Positions 44,155 through 54,426 are shown, numbered from the stretch's first letter. The stretch: 64,000 nt of DNA from Bombiscardovia apis (GCF_033095945.1 NZ_AP026800.1:1873114-1937113), one strand, 5' to 3'. The notes: generated from the sequence alone by a model not told the origin. Made by a program: numbers and translations.

Positions 44155-44985
44155 ATGACTACGCCTACCGATCTTGCGCGCATGATGTCGCGCCACGCCA
44201 AGGGTCGGGGCAACCATGCCAACTCGCAGGAAGAAACCGACCGCCTCTTGCACACTGTAGGCGAAGATGTGGATTCCGCGCTTGAATATATGTCTGAGGG
44301 GCCCGGCCAAAGCCGAAAGCCGGAAAGCACCTCAGCAGAAGAGGGCATAGACCTGGAAGCAAGCGCAGACGAGGTTGAAGCGGAAGGCCCCCAAACCGGC
44401 CAACTCATTAGCGTCAGCATCCGCGAGCCTTCCGCCGAAAACAACACAGACGCAGACGCAGACGCAGACATGCCCACTCCAGCTGTAATGCCTCAACACA
44501 AGCAGGAAACCGGCCCTACGTCGTTTGCCTCACTTGAAACGCAAGACCTACCGGTCGTGCGCGAATACTCTGCTGGCGGCCTCATATTTGATGATTCTCA
44601 CCGGGTTGCCATCATTGCCCGCCACTCGCGCTCAGGGCATTTGGAATGGTGCCTGCCCAAGGGTCATATCGAAAAAGGCGAAACGCCGGAGCAAACAGCA
44701 GTACGCGAAGTACACGAAGAGACAGGAATCCTAGGCGAGGTAGTCGACTCCATCGCCACGATTGACTATTGGTTTACCGGCACGAATCAGCGCGTCCACA
44801 AGCTCGTGCACCACTTCGTTTTGCAGCAAACTGGCGGTGACCTGACAGTTGAAGGTGACCCTGACCATGAGGCCGAGAATGCCATTTGGGTCAAATTTGA
44901 GGATCTGGCAGATGTACTCTCCTACCCTAACGAACGCAAAATCGCATGGCTTTACGCCAAGAAAACGAAGAATACGGATGACTGA
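44155..44985 (+). CDS. NUDIX hydrolase with long N-terminal extension (MutT4-like position)
   Basis: The 276-residue protein has an acidic, low-complexity N-terminal half (residues 1-130, including an Asp-Ala run from a GCAGAC repeat at about 44450-44470). A NUDIX domain follows, with AGGLIFDDSHRVAIIAR and the NUDIX box GHIEKGETPEQTAVREVHEE, all catalytic Glu residues present. The substrate, probably a nucleoside diphosphate derivative, cannot be named; the mycobacterial counterpart in the same position is MutT4. The extension may be an intrinsically disordered interaction region. The next gene overlaps the stop by 8 bp. Confidence 0.9.
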   Translation: MTTPTDLARMMSRHAKGRGNHANSQEETDRLLHTVGEDVDSALEYMSEGPGQSRKPESTSAEEGIDLEASADEVEAEGPQTGQLISVSIREPSAENNTDADADADMPTPAVMPQHKQETGPTSFASLETQDLPVVREYSAGGLIFDDSHRVAIIARHSRSGHLEWCLPKGHIEKGETPEQTAVREVHEETGILGEVVDSIATIDYWFTGTNQRVHKLVHHFVLQQTGGDLTVEGDPDHEAENAIWVKFEDLADVLSYPNERKIAWLYAKKTKNTDD

Positions 44986-47455
44986 TAGCCACAGCCAAGC
45001 AGTTACGAGCTACCAGCAGATAGGCAGCGCCCCGCAAAGAGTAGGGCTGCGGGCGTATTTTGGCATACACACCAGCACGTGCACCAGTGCAATTCTAGGT
45101 TTTCTTCTATGTCTGTGCAGCGTGTTTGTGGGATTACCGCAGACGCATGCAAACCCAGCCTCAGGCGATGGTGTCTACCCTGCTGCCGATGCGCACAAGA
45201 GCGCTAGCGGTCGCAATCGTGACCAGTCAGGCATCAAACTCACCCTACGCTCCTCCACCGCGGTAGTCTCAAAAACTTCCGGATACACCGTCAAAGTAGC
45301 AATTACCAACACTTCGGACCAGGCCAGCGGTGCGGGCACCTTAAGCGTCGACACCAACGCCCTCTACACGTTTAGCTCACGCATCGATATGCAGGATTGG
45401 GCCGATGGCGGCTCCCATATCCCCACGCCCAACCATTTAGTCAGCCAACACGTAGATTCTATACAACCAGGCCAAAGCCTAGAAGTCACGGCGAGCGCGG
45501 CCGCCGACCAAGAGCAACTCGCAGCCATGAATACTTGGGGCCCCAAGCCGCTGCTCTTAACATACTCCAACGATAAAGCTACAGATTCTGGCAAACCCTT
45601 ACTGGGCGAAGCTACCACCTTCCTCACCCGCTCGTCCGATGGATTGACTACCGCTCAAACTCCGCCCATGTCGATAAGCATGCTGCTTCCATTGGCCTCG
45701 ACTGGCTGGAGCCTTGATCAAGACAAGGTAAAGCAGTTGATGACTGGTCAGCAAAACAACAAGCAAAGCAGCAAGTCAGAAAAAGAGAGCACCGAGAATC
45801 ACAGCCAGCAAACTCCTTCAGCTTCAGCTAGTAATTCGCAAAGCGCTTCGCGCTGCCAGCCCACGCAATGTACGGTCGATTCACAGCAAGACAACAGCCA
45901 GAGCAAGAACTCACGGGCAGAAATTGCCACTCAGACCCAAAAAGTCGTGAACTTGAGCCAGTCGGCCATCAAACAGCAGGAGCATCAAATCCAGCTTTTG
46001 GAGCACCATAACAAGCTCAATACCTTGGCTGACCCCTTATACGTCGGGTACTTTAACAGTCACGTGCGCGTTGACGCGGGTATGCAGCCGGGAGCGTTCG
46101 ACATGAGCACGTATTCCAATCAGGATGCAGCTCATTACAATTCAGCAGGCGTTGAAGACGAGGATTGGAACGCGCAAACCGCCAGTCACGAATTGCAAGA
46201 TAGCCTCGGCGACAATACAGATACGAAGCCGGTCTATGCTTTACAAGGCCACACAAGTTGGTCGCTTGACTCGCTGACTCAAGCCAGAAAACAGGGCTAC
46301 ACCACAGCAGTAGCTCCCTTAGGGCTCGACGCTGACTCCGGCACATCCGCCCACACCAGCAAGTACACCGTGCCCACAGATGCTGGAGAAATCACAGTAT
46401 TATCGGCTCAGCAGGAATTGAGTACACTCGCCCAGGGCGAGCCTACCTCTGCCAAGGCCGCTTCCGAGCAGTCCACAGCTGGCCAAGTGGCGCGTTTCAT
46501 GGCCCAGAGCGCTTTTTACCAGATGGAGCAACCCTACGCTGAACGAGCCCTTCTCGTGTGCTTTGGCAACAATCAAGACACTGGTGCAGCCAGCATGCTC
46601 ATGGACGCAGTGGAGGCAGCTTCTTGGCTGCAATTAGACAATCTAGACACCCTGGCCAAGGCTCAACCCTACGCCAAAGGCGACCAAGCACGCGAGCTTA
46701 TTGCTCAAGAGAGCAAGAACGGCAGCGACAAGTCGAAAGCTGGCAGCTTGGACGGCACGCTAGATTCACTGACCGCCAGTCGCAAAGATATAGAACGATT
46801 CGGAACGGCCATGCTCGCCAAGCCCAAACAGACCAATTCTTCCCCATCTGCTTCCTCTGGTAAGTCCGATGCACAAGCTTTGGCCCGGCAAGATGCCACC
46901 GACACTGCGCGGCGCTCTGATGACCCCCGGGAATGGTTGCAGTCAGTCACGCAAGTCCACGATACACTCGCTTTGCATGCTCTTTCTTGTGCCGACAAGG
47001 CCGGTGGCTTGGCAGACGCGGCCCGCACCCTCGCCGACCAACTGCTCAACGGAGTGCAAATTAAGCCGAGCGAATCGGTCACCATCGTGAGCGAAACAGC
47101 TAAAATGCCCGTCACTCTAAGCAATAGCCACCCTTATCCTGTAGCCGTGCGGGTGAGTTCCAAGACTGATTCTATGGAAATTGTAACAACGCGCACCGCC
47201 TATGCAGTGATTCCAGCAAATTCAGAAACGCAGGTCACCTTCACAATTCGTGTGGCAACGGCAGGGCAGGCAGACGCAGAAATCGCACTGGTAGACCAAG
47301 ATGGAGTCCCCTTCGGACAAACCCGATCCACCCACATCACTTCAAACCTGCGCCTGAGCGACATGAGCGGCCTACTTATTGTAGTCTTAGCCTTGCTGTT
47401 TGGCGCTCTAGGCCTCTGGCGGCAATTTACCCGTAAGAAGGATCCTGACGAATGA
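44978..47455 (+). CDS. DUF6049 secreted/membrane protein
   Basis: The 825-residue protein has an N-terminal hydrophobic segment (about residues 35-60, signal or anchor), a long extracytoplasmic part and a C-terminal transmembrane helix (about 795-818, MSGLLIVVLALLFGALGLW) with a basic cytoplasmic tail. The layout and its place between the NUDIX gene and murJ correspond to the actinobacterial DUF6049 family (Rv3909 in M. tuberculosis). A beta-sandwich near the C-terminus (VTLSNSHPYPVAVRVSSKT) resembles NEW3-like domains. The ATG at 44978 overlaps the NUDIX stop by 8 bp. The next gene begins 68 bp downstream. Function is unknown; association with MurJ is suggested by synteny. Confidence 0.88.
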   Translation: MTDSHSQAVTSYQQIGSAPQRVGLRAYFGIHTSTCTSAILGFLLCLCSVFVGLPQTHANPASGDGVYPAADAHKSASGRNRDQSGIKLTLRSSTAVVSKTSGYTVKVAITNTSDQASGAGTLSVDTNALYTFSSRIDMQDWADGGSHIPTPNHLVSQHVDSIQPGQSLEVTASAAADQEQLAAMNTWGPKPLLLTYSNDKATDSGKPLLGEATTFLTRSSDGLTTAQTPPMSISMLLPLASTGWSLDQDKVKQLMTGQQNNKQSSKSEKESTENHSQQTPSASASNSQSASRCQPTQCTVDSQQDNSQSKNSRAEIATQTQKVVNLSQSAIKQQEHQIQLLEHHNKLNTLADPLYVGYFNSHVRVDAGMQPGAFDMSTYSNQDAAHYNSAGVEDEDWNAQTASHELQDSLGDNTDTKPVYALQGHTSWSLDSLTQARKQGYTTAVAPLGLDADSGTSAHTSKYTVPTDAGEITVLSAQQELSTLAQGEPTSAKAASEQSTAGQVARFMAQSAFYQMEQPYAERALLVCFGNNQDTGAASMLMDAVEAASWLQLDNLDTLAKAQPYAKGDQARELIAQESKNGSDKSKAGSLDGTLDSLTASRKDIERFGTAMLAKPKQTNSSPSASSGKSDAQALARQDATDTARRSDDPREWLQSVTQVHDTLALHALSCADKAGGLADAARTLADQLLNGVQIKPSESVTIVSETAKMPVTLSNSHPYPVAVRVSSKTDSMEIVTTRTAYAVIPANSETQVTFTIRVATAGQADAEIALVDQDGVPFGQTRSTHITSNLRLSDMSGLLIVVLALLFGALGLWRQFTRKKDPDE

Positions 47456-47523
47456 GGCTGAGCCGGAACGCGAGGACAGAGGCAGGGACTACAGTAGAAA
47501 CGGGCAATCAGGAGGAGGGGCAG

Positions 47524-50500
47524 ATGACTTCTCAGAGCTCCTTGGCGGCGTCGCGCACGGCAGATAGCGCAAGCAACTCGCAGGATTCAGCTAATTCCGT
47601 AGGCCGCAATTCGATTATTATGGCCTCCGGCACAGCTGCCTCGCGCATAACTGGTCAAATTCGCACGATTCTCCTTGCCGCAGCTATTGGGACAACTGGC
47701 ATTGCAGCAGATGCTTACCAGACCGGTGCCATGATTCCGCAGGTCATGTTCACACTCATTTCCGGCGGCATTTTTAATGCAGTTTTGGTGCCACAAATCG
47801 TGCGTACCCTCAAGGAAGAAGATGCCGAAGACCGCTTAAACAAGCTGATTACCGCTTCGGTAGCCTTGCTGGCAGCCTTGACTTTTGTGCTCATGCTCGG
47901 CACTTCCGTTTTGACATCCATATACCTTAATTCCAAGTGGAACTCAGCCCAGCGCGCCTTGGCCAACGCATTCACACTCTGGTGCATGCCGCAGGTCTTC
48001 TTCTATGGCCTCTACACTGTCTTAGGCCAGATTTTGGCCGCGAAAGGACGATTTACCGCCTACGCTTGGTCATCTGTAGGTGCCAACGTTATCTCCTGCG
48101 CGGGCTTCCTCGTATTTATCGCCATGTTTGGCAACGCACAAAAGCAGCCCATGGATTTCTGGTCCAATAGCAAAGTCGGCCTCACAGCTGGCGCTTGGAC
48201 CTTAGGCGTTGCTTTCCAAGCTCTTATCCTCTTCATACCGCTCATTCGCTCGGGCTTCGTATACCGCCCGCGTTGGGGTCTCAAAGGTATTGGGCTGCGC
48301 TCTATGGGCCCGGTCGCGGCCTGGAGCCTAGGAGTTGTGGTCATCGATCAGCTGGCGAATATCGTCAACGCCCGCATTACCAACGGCGCTCCCCTGGAGG
48401 GCAATCCCTTCGACATAGCAGGCAATGGCTCTTACCAAAACGCCTATACTCTCTACATGCTCCCCTACTCGCTGATTGCGGTCTCTGTTTCAACCGCCAT
48501 CTTCCCCCAGCTTTCCCAGGCTATAGCCGAGGGACGCATAGGTGATGCGCGAAGCTCTTTGAGCCGGGCTCTGCGCAACGTCGGTCTCATGATGTGCTTC
48601 TTTAGCGTGGTCATGCTCGTTATTCCAGTCCCTATCATTCGAGCCCTACTTCCCTCGGTCAACGTCCACGAAGCCGTGCTGATTTCCGGACCACTTTTGG
48701 GCTTAACGGTGGGCCTTGCTGCGGTCTCAGCATTCTTGCTTATTCAGCGCACCTTCTACGCGTTTGAAGACGGCAAGCAGCCCTTCATTTTTGCCGCAAT
48801 TTCCAACACTATTCAAGTGGTTATTGTGTTGGTTGCTGTCCGCTTGGCTCCTCCTCAGTATTGGACAGCTTTCGTTGGGCTCTCTATGGCTCTGAGCAAC
48901 ATCATCTCCTTCCCGCTTCTAGTACACATGCTCCGGGGGCGCTTTGAAGGCTCGCTTGACGGCAAGCGGATAGCTGGCGTATACGGCAAAGCCTTACTCG
49001 CAGCATTGATTTCGGGAGCTGCAGCCCTCCTGCTGAAGACTCCAGTCACACGCTTAGTGGGGGCTCAGATTAGCGAGCGACACGGCCACATGTCTTGGGT
49101 TCAGGCCGTAATCATTTGCATCGTTATAACTGCCGTGGTGACTGTCATCTATTGCTTGGTCTTGTATGCTTTGCATACTGAAGAACTCACAGACTTCCTT
49201 GGGGCTCTGGCCCGACGGCTTGGTTTAGCGGAGCGTTTCGGACTTCCTGCGTCTCGAACCGGTTCGATATTGGATGAGGCGGGCCTAGCAGTCAAGGCTC
49301 AAACCCAACCAGCGCAAATCGCCCAGCAAGCAGGTCGAGTGGTTCGCTCCTACACCGAACCCGCCGGCAGCGATGAGATGGAAGGTGCGCTCGAACAAAT
49401 AGAAAACGCTGCCATTGCAGATGCCGGCAGCATGAATCCGCGTGCTTTCAACCAGCCGCTTCGTATTCCTCCCAAGTATCCACCTCGCCCGAGAGTCAGC
49501 CGCCCGACCTCGCTAAGGCCAGCAAATCAACTGGAATCCGGCTCACTACCTGCCAGTTTCCAATCAGGCTTCCCAACAGAGACCGACGGCGCGCAGTCAT
49601 CTACTACTAGCAAAGCCCCAGTGAGCCAACTTGAGACAGACTCAGTCAGTCAGAATCCAGCGATTATGAAGCCACAACTTTACGATATTTTGCTTGGGCG
49701 TTATCAACTTACCACGATGCTCAAGCGAGAACCAGGCTTAAGCGCTTGGGAAGTGAACGATCAGGTACTGGGCCGCCGCAGCCAGCTCTTCATCGTCCGC
49801 GATGCCGATGTTATCGGAACGGTTAATATAGCCGCATCTGCGCTAGCCCTATCTTCACACCAGCAATGCACACCCGTCTACCAGTTACACACCCGGGACG
49901 GCATCTCTTTAATTGTGACCGCTCTCGATGCCGGTAGTTCCTTACGCAGCTTTATCGAAGACGCTTCCATCCCAGCGCCCAGCTACAAAGCGATCCGCAC
50001 CATCATTGCGCAGAGCGCCCAAGCACTCGCGACATTGCGTAAGCTGGGATTGACTCATTTACGCATTTCCCCAAGTTTGATTCGCTTAGTTCCCGCTGGA
50101 ATCACCCTTGCCGATGCTCCTGTTTTCCCTGTTATCGAGCCTTGGCAGGTTGGCCCTGGAGTTGATAGGAGTGGAAGCGAAGAAATGGTAGTGCGCCAGC
50201 TTTCTGGAGTACTCTACGCCTTGCTCACAAACTCTATGCCACAGTTCGGTACTCAGCCGCTTACGCTCGATGCGCTGCCGCAAGATACCCCAGAGGAGTT
50301 CCGCATTATTTGCTCGCGGGGACTTGAGCTGGAATCGCCGCAGGGGCGCACACCTATTCCACTGGTCACATTGGCTGAGTTAACCGCACTCTTAAGCCCT
50401 TGGACACCGCCGGAAGAGCTCACAGACGCAGATATAGCGTGGCCTAAGCCCGGGGGCGAAGCGTCCATACAATCCGCACTCATCACTCCGGTTTCCGACC

Positions 50501-51645
50501 GTAAACTACTACCTTTCCCTGAGGCAATTCGTTTATCTGCACAGGCAGCAAATCACCAAGCTGAGCCAAGGTGGGGCACGAATCAGCTACTCTTCCCCGA
50601 GCGCAGTGAAGTGGAATTGCTCAAGCCCAGCGACACCGACACCGACCTCTTCTCCATTTTCGACGAGCGCCGAATACAAAAACGTCAACCTCACCAAGCT
50701 CAACCGGGGCGGGCACAAGGGATCAGCCAACCTACTCAGGCCGTAGATGTTAGCGCGATTCGCAGGCCTGAGCTCCGCGCTACTGCAGGCGAAGGGCAAA
50801 AGCTGGCTCTGCCTCTCGCAGGTTCTCAGTCGGCAGAGGCGCAAGCCGGGCAGGACGTCAAACAGACAGGGCAGTCAGATCGCACTCTTCTCAGCAAGCA
50901 GAGCCTTCCCGCATCCGCCTTGCCGCCAAGTTTCACGCCTCAGCGCACAAGCGCGGGGGTGGGGAGCGAGTCGAGGTACGCAGTTCAAGCAAGTCAGTAT
51001 GAAGACAATGAACGCGGTGAATGCGAAGACAATGACGAAGATGTAGCAGATGCTCGCCTCTTTGGCCGCTTCACTACCCGCTCAGTCGTAATTGCAGTAG
51101 CCGTTGCCCTAGTAGCTGTGGGATTGCTTTGGGCCACAACTACGCTTATAAACCATCGTAAGCCCAAGGTGGATACCACGGAGGCCTGGCCGCAAATCTC
51201 CGCTTCGCCCTTCCCTGAAAATGGCAGCAATGAGAACCTATCCAGCAAGTCCGATAAGCACGATTCCAAAGTCGCACAGGCGGTTCCGAGCCCTTACCAG
51301 CCCACTAATACCACCGCTTACCCGGTAGCCCGCCAGCTCTTCTTTAGCCACCCAGCGGGGCAGGATGGTATGGCTTGGTACGTACGCTTAGATGCGCCGC
51401 ATGAGGTGTCAAAGCTGGAGATTTCCATTAGACAAGGTAGCGGTCATGGCCAAATCTTTGCCAACGCGACCAGCGCTCAACCCACGCTAGGCCAGTCCGT
51501 AGCCGAATTCGCTTTCGACCCTTCAGGAACCACTGTGGTCACTTTCAAGCGACCGGTAACCACGCAAGATTTGATTGTTTGGGTACCATCAGACGGCCTT
51601 CCCCAAGAAGGAACGCTACATTTTAACGATGTAAAAGTCTACTGA
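47524..51645 (+). CDS. murJ: MurJ lipid II flippase fused to a pseudokinase and a C-terminal sensor-like domain
   Basis: From the ATG at 47524 (site GGAGGAGGGG) the protein has 1373 residues. Residues about 30-565 form the MurJ/MviN core with 14 hydrophobic segments (IIMASGTAASRITGQIRTILLAAAIGTTG), which moves lipid II across the membrane for peptidoglycan synthesis. A linker leads to a kinase-like domain at about 719-960 that has lost catalytic motifs: the HRD site reads THLRISPS and the DFG site LADAPVF, so it is a pseudokinase. A single helix at about 1184-1206 exposes a beta-rich C-terminal domain. This is the MviN arrangement of mycobacteria, where the phosphorylated pseudokinase binds FhaA. 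An upstream start at 47452 is possible but lacks a comparable site. Confidence 0.95.
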   Translation: MTSQSSLAASRTADSASNSQDSANSVGRNSIIMASGTAASRITGQIRTILLAAAIGTTGIAADAYQTGAMIPQVMFTLISGGIFNAVLVPQIVRTLKEEDAEDRLNKLITASVALLAALTFVLMLGTSVLTSIYLNSKWNSAQRALANAFTLWCMPQVFFYGLYTVLGQILAAKGRFTAYAWSSVGANVISCAGFLVFIAMFGNAQKQPMDFWSNSKVGLTAGAWTLGVAFQALILFIPLIRSGFVYRPRWGLKGIGLRSMGPVAAWSLGVVVIDQLANIVNARITNGAPLEGNPFDIAGNGSYQNAYTLYMLPYSLIAVSVSTAIFPQLSQAIAEGRIGDARSSLSRALRNVGLMMCFFSVVMLVIPVPIIRALLPSVNVHEAVLISGPLLGLTVGLAAVSAFLLIQRTFYAFEDGKQPFIFAAISNTIQVVIVLVAVRLAPPQYWTAFVGLSMALSNIISFPLLVHMLRGRFEGSLDGKRIAGVYGKALLAALISGAAALLLKTPVTRLVGAQISERHGHMSWVQAVIICIVITAVVTVIYCLVLYALHTEELTDFLGALARRLGLAERFGLPASRTGSILDEAGLAVKAQTQPAQIAQQAGRVVRSYTEPAGSDEMEGALEQIENAAIADAGSMNPRAFNQPLRIPPKYPPRPRVSRPTSLRPANQLESGSLPASFQSGFPTETDGAQSSTTSKAPVSQLETDSVSQNPAIMKPQLYDILLGRYQLTTMLKREPGLSAWEVNDQVLGRRSQLFIVRDADVIGTVNIAASALALSSHQQCTPVYQLHTRDGISLIVTALDAGSSLRSFIEDASIPAPSYKAIRTIIAQSAQALATLRKLGLTHLRISPSLIRLVPAGITLADAPVFPVIEPWQVGPGVDRSGSEEMVVRQLSGVLYALLTNSMPQFGTQPLTLDALPQDTPEEFRIICSRGLELESPQGRTPIPLVTLAELTALLSPWTPPEELTDADIAWPKPGGEASIQSALITPVSDRKLLPFPEAIRLSAQAANHQAEPRWGTNQLLFPERSEVELLKPSDTDTDLFSIFDERRIQKRQPHQAQPGRAQGISQPTQAVDVSAIRRPELRATAGEGQKLALPLAGSQSAEAQAGQDVKQTGQSDRTLLSKQSLPASALPPSFTPQRTSAGVGSESRYAVQASQYEDNERGECEDNDEDVADARLFGRFTTRSVVIAVAVALVAVGLLWATTTLINHRKPKVDTTEAWPQISASPFPENGSNENLSSKSDKHDSKVAQAVPSPYQPTNTTAYPVARQLFFSHPAGQDGMAWYVRLDAPHEVSKLEISIRQGSGHGQIFANATSAQPTLGQSVAEFAFDPSGTTVVTFKRPVTTQDLIVWVPSDGLPQEGTLHFNDVKVY
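49254..49269 (+). repeat. Palindromic 16-mer in murJ, also found in rsmG
   Basis: TCGAACCGGTTCGATA, containing the perfect 14-bp palindrome TCGAACCGGTTCGA, occurs here within the linker-encoding part of murJ and again at 60221-60236 in rsmG. Two identical 14-bp palindromes in 64 kb are not expected by chance. Confidence 0.8.
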
Positions 51646-51765
51646 CCCTGTACTGAATTCGTAAGTACTTGGCTGTGATGCGCCTGAGACAAGTTTTATG
51701 TAATACAGTGGCAAGGTGTGGGCAAGCTCACAGGCAACTTTGCCCCAAGCGCGAAAGGTGGACTC

Positions 51766-53064
51766 ATGACGGACGATCCTAATATCGCCTCCACAATGAT
51801 TACAAACGATCCATGGTTTGGCAGCTATGCCCAACGTGCTGAAACTATGCGAGCTTCCGAAATCCGCGCTCTCTTTGCCGTGGCCAACCGCCCCGAAGTC
51901 GTTTCGCTAGCTGGTGGCATGCCTTTCTTAGGACGCATGCCCTTCGACCAACTCGCCGATGAACTCTCCCAAATGCTCAAATCGCAGGGCGAGCAAGCCT
52001 GGCAATATGGCTCAGCACAAGGCGATCCGCACCTGCGCGAAGATGTCTTACCTATTATGGCCTTGGAGAGTATTACCGACGCCCAGCCCGACGATGTAGT
52101 TATCGTCAACGGCTCACAATCAGGCCTTGATCTCATTACTCGAATTATGTGTAATCCTGGAGATGTGGTCCTCGCCGAAGCCCCGAATTACGTGGGTGCG
52201 CTAGGCGTTTTCCAATCATTCCAAGTCGATGTCGTCAACGTCATGATGGACGCCGATGGCCTCATTCCTCAAGCTTTTGAAGAGGCTATCATTGCCCAAC
52301 GCAAGCTTGGCAAGTGCGTCAAAATGCTCTACACGGTTCCCAATTTCCACAACCCTGCTGGCGTTACCATGAGCCTAGAGCGGCGGCCACAGGTACTCGA
52401 AATTGCCCGCAAATACCATGTCCTCATCTTGGAAGACAACCCTTACGGACTCCTCGGCTTCGATGGGCAAACATACCCCGCCCTGCGCTCGATGGACGCC
52501 GAAAACGTGGTCTATCTCTCCAGCTTCTCGAAAATCATCGCCCCTGGCATGCGTGTGGCTTGGATGGTAGCGCCTCCCGGCATTCGCCAGAAGCTAGTTT
52601 TGGCCAACGAATCAGCTATTCTCTGCCCCTCAAACATGAGTCAAATGACGATTAGCACCTACCTCGATAACTTCGACTGGCAGGCGCAGATTCGCGATTA
52701 CCGGGGCATGTACCGCGAGCGCCGCGATGCCATGGACTCAGCCTTGAGAGAGTGCCTGCCCTCCTGCTCCTGGAACAAACCCGAGGGTGGTTTCTATATT
52801 TGGTTGAAGATTCCAGACGGGCTCAATGCTAAGGAGATGCTGCCGAGAGCGATTACCGCTAAGGTGGCTTACGTATCGGGCACAGCCTTCTACAACGATG
52901 GGCAAGGCAAGGACCACATGCGCCTCTCCTTCTGCTACCCTACCCCAGAGCGCATTACCGAGGGCGTACATCGCCTTGCAGGTGTGATTGACCGCGAACT
53001 TGAGACAGTAAAGCTCTTCGGCAGCCCTGAGCACGAAGGCCGACACAACAAGGACGGGCAGTAA
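51766..53064 (+). CDS. PLP-dependent aminotransferase (class I/II, LysN/MocR-like group)
   Basis: The 432-residue protein is a fold-type I aminotransferase. VVSLAGGMPF at the N-terminus, IVNGSQSGLDLITRIMCNPGDVVLAEAPNYVGAL, DNPYGLLGF and the PLP lysine in YLSSFSKIIAPGMRVAW are present, with LSFCYP containing the C-terminal Arg region. This subgroup includes 2-aminoadipate and aromatic/branched-chain aminotransferases; the substrate is unknown. The ATG at 51766 follows AAAGGTGG. It ends 1 bp before the ddl start, so the two are cotranscribed. A link to D-amino acid or wall metabolism is possible but unproven. Confidence 0.92.
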   Translation: MTDDPNIASTMITNDPWFGSYAQRAETMRASEIRALFAVANRPEVVSLAGGMPFLGRMPFDQLADELSQMLKSQGEQAWQYGSAQGDPHLREDVLPIMALESITDAQPDDVVIVNGSQSGLDLITRIMCNPGDVVLAEAPNYVGALGVFQSFQVDVVNVMMDADGLIPQAFEEAIIAQRKLGKCVKMLYTVPNFHNPAGVTMSLERRPQVLEIARKYHVLILEDNPYGLLGFDGQTYPALRSMDAENVVYLSSFSKIIAPGMRVAWMVAPPGIRQKLVLANESAILCPSNMSQMTISTYLDNFDWQAQIRDYRGMYRERRDAMDSALRECLPSCSWNKPEGGFYIWLKIPDGLNAKEMLPRAITAKVAYVSGTAFYNDGQGKDHMRLSFCYPTPERITEGVHRLAGVIDRELETVKLFGSPEHEGRHNKDGQ

Positions 53065-53065
53065 T

Positions 53066-54082
53066 ATGGCATATTCCGAACAAGCTGGCAAGCACAAGGC
53101 GAGCGCTGAGTCTGCCGCCTCCATACTCGTTATTTGCGGCGGTTTGAGCCATGAGCGCGATGTCTCATTGAGCTCAGGCCACCGGGTTCAGGGCTTCCTC
53201 CAAAAGGCCGGCTGGAGCGTGCAGACCCACGATCTTGACGACACTTTGCTGGAATTACTCACTGATCCAAGCACCCGCCCCGACCTAGTTTGGCCCCTCC
53301 TGCACGGCGCCAACGGGGAAGATGGCTCTATCCGAGACATCTTGGAAATGGCAGACTTGCCTTATATTGGATCTCGAGCTAAGGCCTCTCGGACTGCTTG
53401 GAGCAAGCCTATTGCCAAGAACGTCGTGCGTAAAGCAGGCTTGTATACTCCTCATTCCGTTACGCTGCCTGAGTCAATCTTCCGCGAGCTAGGGGCGCGC
53501 CAAGTGGTGGATTTGCTCACGCAGTCGCTCGGATTACCCCTGTTTGTGAAGCCCAGCAGCGGCGGTTCAGCTTTGGGCTGCTCTATGGTGACGGAAATCG
53601 AGCAACTACCCCAGGCGCTTATCAATAGTTTCGCCTACGATCCAGTCGCACTGATAGAGCAGGCCGTTATCGGCACGGAAATCTCGGTCTCAGTTTTAGA
53701 GATTGACGGTCAACTACAGGCGCTTCCTCCGCTAGAGATTTGGACGCCCGACGGTATTTATAATTACGAGGCCCGGGTCAGTTCTGGACCTACCAAGTTC
53801 TACCTGCCAGCACGACTGAGCCCAGACCAGCTGGAGGCAGCTCAAGAGGCAGCTCTTACCGCCCATCGCGCGCTCGGATTGCGAGATATTTCTCGTTCTG
53901 ACTTTATTGTCGACGAAGATGGTGTCGCACAATTCCTTGAGTCAAATGTGGCCCCGGGCATGACAGCTACTTCCCAGCTTCCTCAATCGGCCGTTGCTGC
54001 TGGTTTTGCTCTACCTGATTTGTATAGCGATTTGGTGCACTCTGTCCTTAGTCAAGACCGCTCAGAGGGGAGCCGCCGTTAA
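53066..54082 (+). CDS. ddl: D-alanine--D-alanine ligase family protein
   Basis: The 338-residue ATP-grasp protein begins with ILVICGGLSHERDVSLSSG, the N-terminal Ddl signature. It continues with LLHGANGEDGSIRDILEMADLPYIGS, FVKPSSGGSALGCS (ATP-binding) and the metal-binding DFIVDEDGVAQFLESNVAPGMTATS. It should join two D-alanines for the peptidoglycan stem peptide. Bifidobacteria often carry a second Ddl in the mur cluster, so this may be one of two. It is translationally close to the aminotransferase (1 bp gap). Confidence 0.93.
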   Translation: MAYSEQAGKHKASAESAASILVICGGLSHERDVSLSSGHRVQGFLQKAGWSVQTHDLDDTLLELLTDPSTRPDLVWPLLHGANGEDGSIRDILEMADLPYIGSRAKASRTAWSKPIAKNVVRKAGLYTPHSVTLPESIFRELGARQVVDLLTQSLGLPLFVKPSSGGSALGCSMVTEIEQLPQALINSFAYDPVALIEQAVIGTEISVSVLEIDGQLQALPPLEIWTPDGIYNYEARVSSGPTKFYLPARLSPDQLEAAQEAALTAHRALGLRDISRSDFIVDEDGVAQFLESNVAPGMTATSQLPQSAVAAGFALPDLYSDLVHSVLSQDRSEGSRR

Positions 54083-54168
54083 GGCATCTCCCCGGCCCGA
54101 GCGCCCCGCCACCCTCACATGGGCCATGGACTGGCCCTTAAGCCTCCTGTAAGGCCCGCACGCGGCTT

Positions 54169-54426
54169 TTAGTGACTATTTTCTGGCTCGCTTTCCACTA
54201 AAGATGTCTGCGAGGTACTGCTCTGACTGATTTTGGGGTCATCGCTCGGCCTCCAGAGTCTCCATGAGTGCCAGCTACCGTCAGGCTCATTTGCGTCATC
54301 CTCCTGCCGAGGAGGATTCTTTCGTAGAAGCTTACCTATCTTCCAGAGGGTCACAGACGCCACGATGAGCGTGCCAATATTGGTCAATGCCACTACTATG
54401 ACGATAACCAGAGTCTTGCTGTCCAT
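54169..54426 (-). CDS. Small membrane protein of unknown function
   Basis: The 85-residue product has an N-terminal transmembrane helix (about residues 5-28, TLVIVIVVALTNIGTLIVASVTLW) and a polar, Ser/Asp-rich cytoplasmic tail. It is in reverse orientation between ddl and trxB. Length, hydrophobicity and codon use look genuine, but I recognise no family. The actinobacterial sigM gene normally found near here is absent, and this protein does not resemble a sigma factor or anti-sigma factor. Confidence 0.6.
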   Translation of the reverse strand: MDSKTLVIVIVVALTNIGTLIVASVTLWKIGKLLRKNPPRQEDDANEPDGSWHSWRLWRPSDDPKISQSSTSQTSLVESEPENSH

